A stretch of DNA of 19,712 nucleotides from positions 1 through 19,712 of the forward strand of contig JAYWEL010000197.1 in assembly GCA_043779285.1 (NCBI GenBank), written 5' to 3'. The position numbers were made by a program, and so were the translations under genes. Below the pieces are notes generated by a model, which made no database searches, was not told the origin of the DNA, and saw only the letters and a program-made list of their open reading frames with translations. Source of the DNA: MGR-bin208 sp043779285 (GTDB lineage: Bacteria > Bacteroidota > Bacteroidia > Chitinophagales > Chitinophagaceae). This document shows positions 17,151-19,712 of this stretch, in pieces; position 1 is the first letter of the stretch; each line of letters starts with the position of its first letter.

Positions 17151-17182
17151 CAAATATGCCACGGCAATTACCGTGGCACAAA
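17151..17182 (-). promoter_or_regulatory. Candidate lysA promoter with dyad in the spacer
   Basis: On the minus strand TTTG (17182-17179) is followed after 20 nt by CATATTTG (17158-17151), seven of eight matching TAnnTTTG. A transcript would begin near 17144, about 50 nt before ATG 17093. The spacer is the perfect inverted repeat TGCCACGG (17157-17164) and CCGTGGCA (17171-17178) with a 6-nt centre. It could be an operator, or a terminator for scpB, whose stop is only 21 nt upstream. The U-tract after it is poor (TATTTGTTT). Confidence 0.5.
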
Positions 17183-17198
17183 TTATTTTACAATCAAA

Positions 17199-17996
17199 CT
17201 AATCTACTGATTCTTCATCATTCAGAGGTTGGTTACCAGTATCATCCAATCCTTTTTCCTCTTCATCATCTGCCTGATTGAATTCTGTATGATCCATTTC
17301 TGTTGTTTCTTCTTCGTCATCATTTACAATCAACTCTCCATCTTCCGTAACAGCCAAAGGCAACTCCAATTCTTCATCTATTACTTGTATATACGTTTCT
17401 GCGTTTACCAATGATGCAGAACTTACCATGGTTGGAATCACCATTTGTTCAGCAAGAACTTCCTGTATTTTAGGAAGATCGTCGGATGAATTTATACCAA
17501 AATAATCCATGAAATTTTTAGAGGTCGCATAGATCAATGGATGACCGGGTAATTTTTCATTGCGGCCACTGATAATGACCAGATCTTTTTCCAATAATTT
17601 CTGCACCGTATAGTCACAGTTCACACCACGTATAGATTCAATCTCCCCTTTGGTAATCGGTTGCTTATACGCAATGATAGCCAGTGTTTCCAATGCTGCA
17701 GCGGAGAGTCTTTTCAAAAACTTTTCGCCATTTAATTGCGCCACCGTTTTATGAAATTCTTTTTTTGTCAGAAATTGCCATCCCCCACCACTCATGATCA
17801 CTTCAAACGGATAAAACTCCGATTGATATTTTTCAATAATTCCTTCCATGGATGCTTCTACCTGATCGAGGGATATTTTATCTTCCATAAAACCAAAAGC
17901 ATTGTTCAATAATTCAGTCAGCTCCAAACCGGTCAATGGTTTTTCGCTGGCAAAAATCAGTGATTCAATATGTGGTATGAGATTCGTTATTTCCAT
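17199..17996 (-). CDS. scpB: Segregation and condensation protein B
   Basis: ScpB binds the kleisin ScpA in the SMC condensin complex that organises and segregates the chromosome. The 265-residue protein has two winged-helix domains. The first is about 1-85 (NLIPHIESLIFASEKPLT, then a helix run to about 60). The second is about 90-185 with LSAAALETLAIIAYKQPITKGEIESIRGVN, here split as LSAAALETLAIIAYKQP and TKGEIESIRGVN, the family hallmark, then LLEKDLVIISGR and PGHPLIYATS. A long acidic tail from about 205, very rich in Glu and Asp, is common in Bacteroidota ScpB. It follows atpG by 73 nt without a hairpin between, so co-transcription is possible. Confidence 0.93.
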   Translation of the reverse strand: MEITNLIPHIESLIFASEKPLTGLELTELLNNAFGFMEDKISLDQVEASMEGIIEKYQSEFYPFEVIMSGGGWQFLTKKEFHKTVAQLNGEKFLKRLSAAALETLAIIAYKQPITKGEIESIRGVNCDYTVQKLLEKDLVIISGRNEKLPGHPLIYATSKNFMDYFGINSSDDLPKIQEVLAEQMVIPTMVSSASLVNAETYIQVIDEELELPLAVTEDGELIVNDDEEETTEMDHTEFNQADDEEEKGLDDTGNQPLNDEESVD

Positions 17997-18069
17997 AAAT
18001 CCATTGCCTGGTTAAAGGTATTATTTGCCGAAAGATAGTTGATAAAATATTGAAAACTCATCAGGTCTT

Positions 18070-18951
18070 TTACCCTTTCAATGCGGCAGCGCCACTTACA
18101 ATTTCGGTTAATTCGGTTGTAATGGCAGCCTGTCGGGCTCTGTTATATGATATTTTCAATGTACGCAATAATTCGTTTGCATTTTCACTGGCTTTATCCA
18201 TTGCAGTCATACGTGCACCATGCTCAGAAGCATTTGCATCCAATACGGCTTTGAATAATTGTGTGTTCAGAATTTTTGGCATCAGCTCAGCAATCAATTC
18301 ATCTTTTGCTGGTTCAAAAATAAAATCCGATTTAGCAGCCCCTTCCAGTTTTTCAACCTTTGGAATCGGTAAGAACCGCTCCAACACAAAGTTCTGAGAC
18401 GCTGCATTCCTGAATTCGCTGTAAACAACTTCAACAACATCAAATTGCTTTTCTTCAAAAGCAGTCATGGCAGCTTGTGAAGCAGCCTGTACTGTTGCAA
18501 AACTCAGATTCAAAAAAGTATCCTTATACGTTATATCCGTTTTGTATTTGTTTTTAGTAAAAAACTCATACCCTTTTTTTCCGATTCCCCATACGGTTAC
18601 ATTTCCTTTCTTATGCTGATTTGGATATTTATCCTGAATGGTATTTTTTGCCAACTTGATGATATTGGCATTGTATGCACCACATAATCCACGGTCACTG
18701 GTAATCACAATCATCAATACATTTTCAACCGAACGTTCAACTGCCAAAGCCATTCCTACTTCACCCTCACTGTTACTGACAATATTACTCAGCATTTCCT
18801 GCAACTTCTTTGCATATGGACGCATTTGAATTATCGCATCCTGGGCACGGCGCAATTTTGCTGCACTCACCATTTTCATGGCTTTGGTAATTTGTTGTGT
18901 ACTTTGAACTGACGTTATCCTGTTACGAACCTCTTTTAATTGACCTGACAT
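18070..18951 (-). CDS. atpG: ATP synthase F1 gamma subunit
   Basis: The gamma subunit is the central shaft of F1, turning inside the alpha3beta3 ring. The 293-residue product has the long N-terminal helix (EVRNRITSVQSTQQITKAM, KMVSAAKLRRAQ), the Rossmann-like middle with TSDRGLCGAYNANI at 84-97, and the long C-terminal helix (ASEHGARMTAMDKASENA, then LRTLKISYNRARQAAITTEL and IVSGAAAL), both of which form the coiled shaft. All conserved parts are complete. ATG 18951 gives the normal MSGQLKEVRNRI start. In most bacteria atpG sits between atpA and atpD. Here the next upstream 760 bases contain no atpA, and a promoter-like sequence lies about 110 nt upstream. Confidence 0.96.
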   Translation of the reverse strand: MSGQLKEVRNRITSVQSTQQITKAMKMVSAAKLRRAQDAIIQMRPYAKKLQEMLSNIVSNSEGEVGMALAVERSVENVLMIVITSDRGLCGAYNANIIKLAKNTIQDKYPNQHKKGNVTVWGIGKKGYEFFTKNKYKTDITYKDTFLNLSFATVQAASQAAMTAFEEKQFDVVEVVYSEFRNAASQNFVLERFLPIPKVEKLEGAAKSDFIFEPAKDELIAELMPKILNTQLFKAVLDANASEHGARMTAMDKASENANELLRTLKISYNRARQAAITTELTEIVSGAAALKG

Positions 18952-19068
18952 AAATGATTTTTATTAACGGTTTTACCCTTTTATGTTACAACCTGTCTAA
19001 TTCTATAAAACTGAACTGCTCTTAACCCAAGGATTATTTGAACTAATCAGCCACTGATTTTACGGCGG

Positions 19069-19099
19069 CAAAGTTAAGTGTATCAGAGTAAAAATCAAT
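19069..19099 (-). promoter_or_regulatory. Candidate atpG promoter
   Basis: On the minus strand TAACTTTG (19076-19069) matches TAnnTTTG exactly. Nineteen bases upstream is ATTG (about 19099-19096), three of four matching the -33 TTTG. The predicted transcript start is near 19062, giving a leader of about 110 nt before ATG 18951. Confidence 0.6.
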
Positions 19100-19330
19100 C
19101 GAACTATTGAAAAATTGACTGATTGATGGTTTATGAAAAATAATACAGGTTCATCAAACAACTCTATATATACAATCAACATTATATGAAGGGGAAAACT
19201 GGAATTATATTCTATAAAATAATATCCGAAACGGAGCTACTTCAACACAAAATTTCTTTTTAGTCCATAGCTGCTATTTATTTTTCCTTAGGCTAAAGTT
19301 GAATTTTTAATGATTTTTCTCTTTCTTTTA

Positions 19331-19698
19331 TCAAATGGAAACTGATGGGCCATTTACAATATACCTAAATCGTTCAGCCGAGATAATCAGTTTGCCATGA
19401 TAAACGGCATCTATCCTATTGATATCAGTACTATTGAAAGAAGAATCTGTTGCAATAACCCGTAAATAAGCAGTGAAATCAAGATCCTTTAATTTAATCA
19501 GCAAAACGTTTCTGATGAACTATCCGGTTTCAGTTTTTCCTGATTCAGTTTTACAGATCCCGTTTCTTTAATCAATAAAGAAAAACCGGAAGCATATTCC
19601 TTCCGGTATTGAAAATAATACCGCTTATAAACAGTAAATAGTCCAATGCGCTTTTCTGCGGTATAATACCATCTAAGATTTACACATAGTCCGTTGGA
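19331..19698 (-). pseudogene. Frameshifted remnant of an unrecognised protein
   Basis: On the minus strand one frame runs from about 19698 (after an in-frame stop at 19699-19701) through LRWYYTAEKRIGLFTVYKR and YYFQYRKEYASGFSLLI to a TGA near 19496. Immediately there the neighbouring frame takes over with LIKLKDLDFTAYLRVIATD and INRIDAVYHGKLIISAERF, ending at TGA 19331-19333. The two pieces read as one protein C-terminus of about 120 residues broken by a one-base shift around 19495-19515. I do not recognise the family. No start codon is visible before the window end, so the gene either begins outside or is truncated. The in-frame stop at 19699 argues for decay. Confidence 0.4.
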
Positions 19699-19705
19699 CT
19701 ATTTA
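19635..19705. repeat. 12-bp inverted repeat plus a nested palindrome
   Basis: TAAATAGTCCAA (19635-19646) and TTGGACTATTTA (19694-19705) are perfect reverse complements 47 nt apart. The second arm also overlaps a compact palindrome, ATAGTCC-GTT-GGACTAT (19686-19702). Three copies of the AGTCC core thus occur in 70 bases. It lies in the decayed coding stretch at the window edge and has no known identity. Confidence 0.5.
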
Positions 19706-19712
19706 GTAAATC

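Noticed and set aside
18050..18397. 115-codon plus-strand frame over atpG
   Set aside because: It is antisense to the conserved C-terminus of atpG and shows no family features of its own.
1..19712. A new defence, mobile or biosynthetic system
   Set aside because: All clear genes fall into known catabolic or housekeeping families. No transposase, integrase, toxin-antitoxin pair, restriction gene or CRISPR repeat was seen on either strand.

Overview
The window looks like chromosomal DNA of a Bacteroidota member, most likely of the Chitinophagaceae/Sphingobacteriia type. The evidence is AT-rich DNA, almost no Shine-Dalgarno sequences, several -7 boxes fitting the Bacteroidota consensus TAnnTTTG, exported proteins whose signal peptides end in A-Q, and recognisable family sequences. 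No mobile element, CRISPR array, rRNA or tRNA gene could be supported.

Left flank (1-1700, plus strand): the 3' end of an unrecognised protein with a C-terminal membrane anchor, a structured non-coding stretch, a complete short-chain dehydrogenase/reductase, and a doubtful 55-codon frame.

Centre (1709-12516, minus strand): a seven-gene xylan/xylose operon read xylB - xylA - galM-like epimerase - sodium/sugar symporter - GH3 glycosidase - uxuA - GH43 glycosidase. Gaps are at most 41 nt and one junction is a TGATG stop/start overlap. A terminator lies right after the last gene. The inferred logic is that exported GH43 and GH3 enzymes release xylose from oligosaccharides, the symporter imports it, the epimerase interconverts anomers, XylA makes xylulose and XylB makes xylulose 5-phosphate. 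UxuA serves the glucuronate branch expected from glucuronoxylan. No SusC/SusD pair, regulator or alpha-glucuronidase is present here. The GH43 gene is split by a one-base frameshift in an A-run and also has Asn where GH43 enzymes normally have the catalytic-base Asp. Upstream of xylB, on the opposite strand, lies a 62-codon remnant of the C-terminus of a GH10 xylanase, next to a perfect 16-bp hairpin.

Right flank (12824-19712): mostly housekeeping genes. These are a beta-CASP metallo-beta-lactamase RNase-like protein, a DUF4442 hotdog protein, a secreted DUF6263-like protein (plus strand), lysA, scpB and atpG. lysA has a good candidate promoter whose spacer is a perfect dyad. atpG appears to start its own transcription unit and has no atpA within the 760 bases upstream. 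The last ~380 bases hold a frameshifted, unrecognised minus-strand coding remnant and an inverted repeat.
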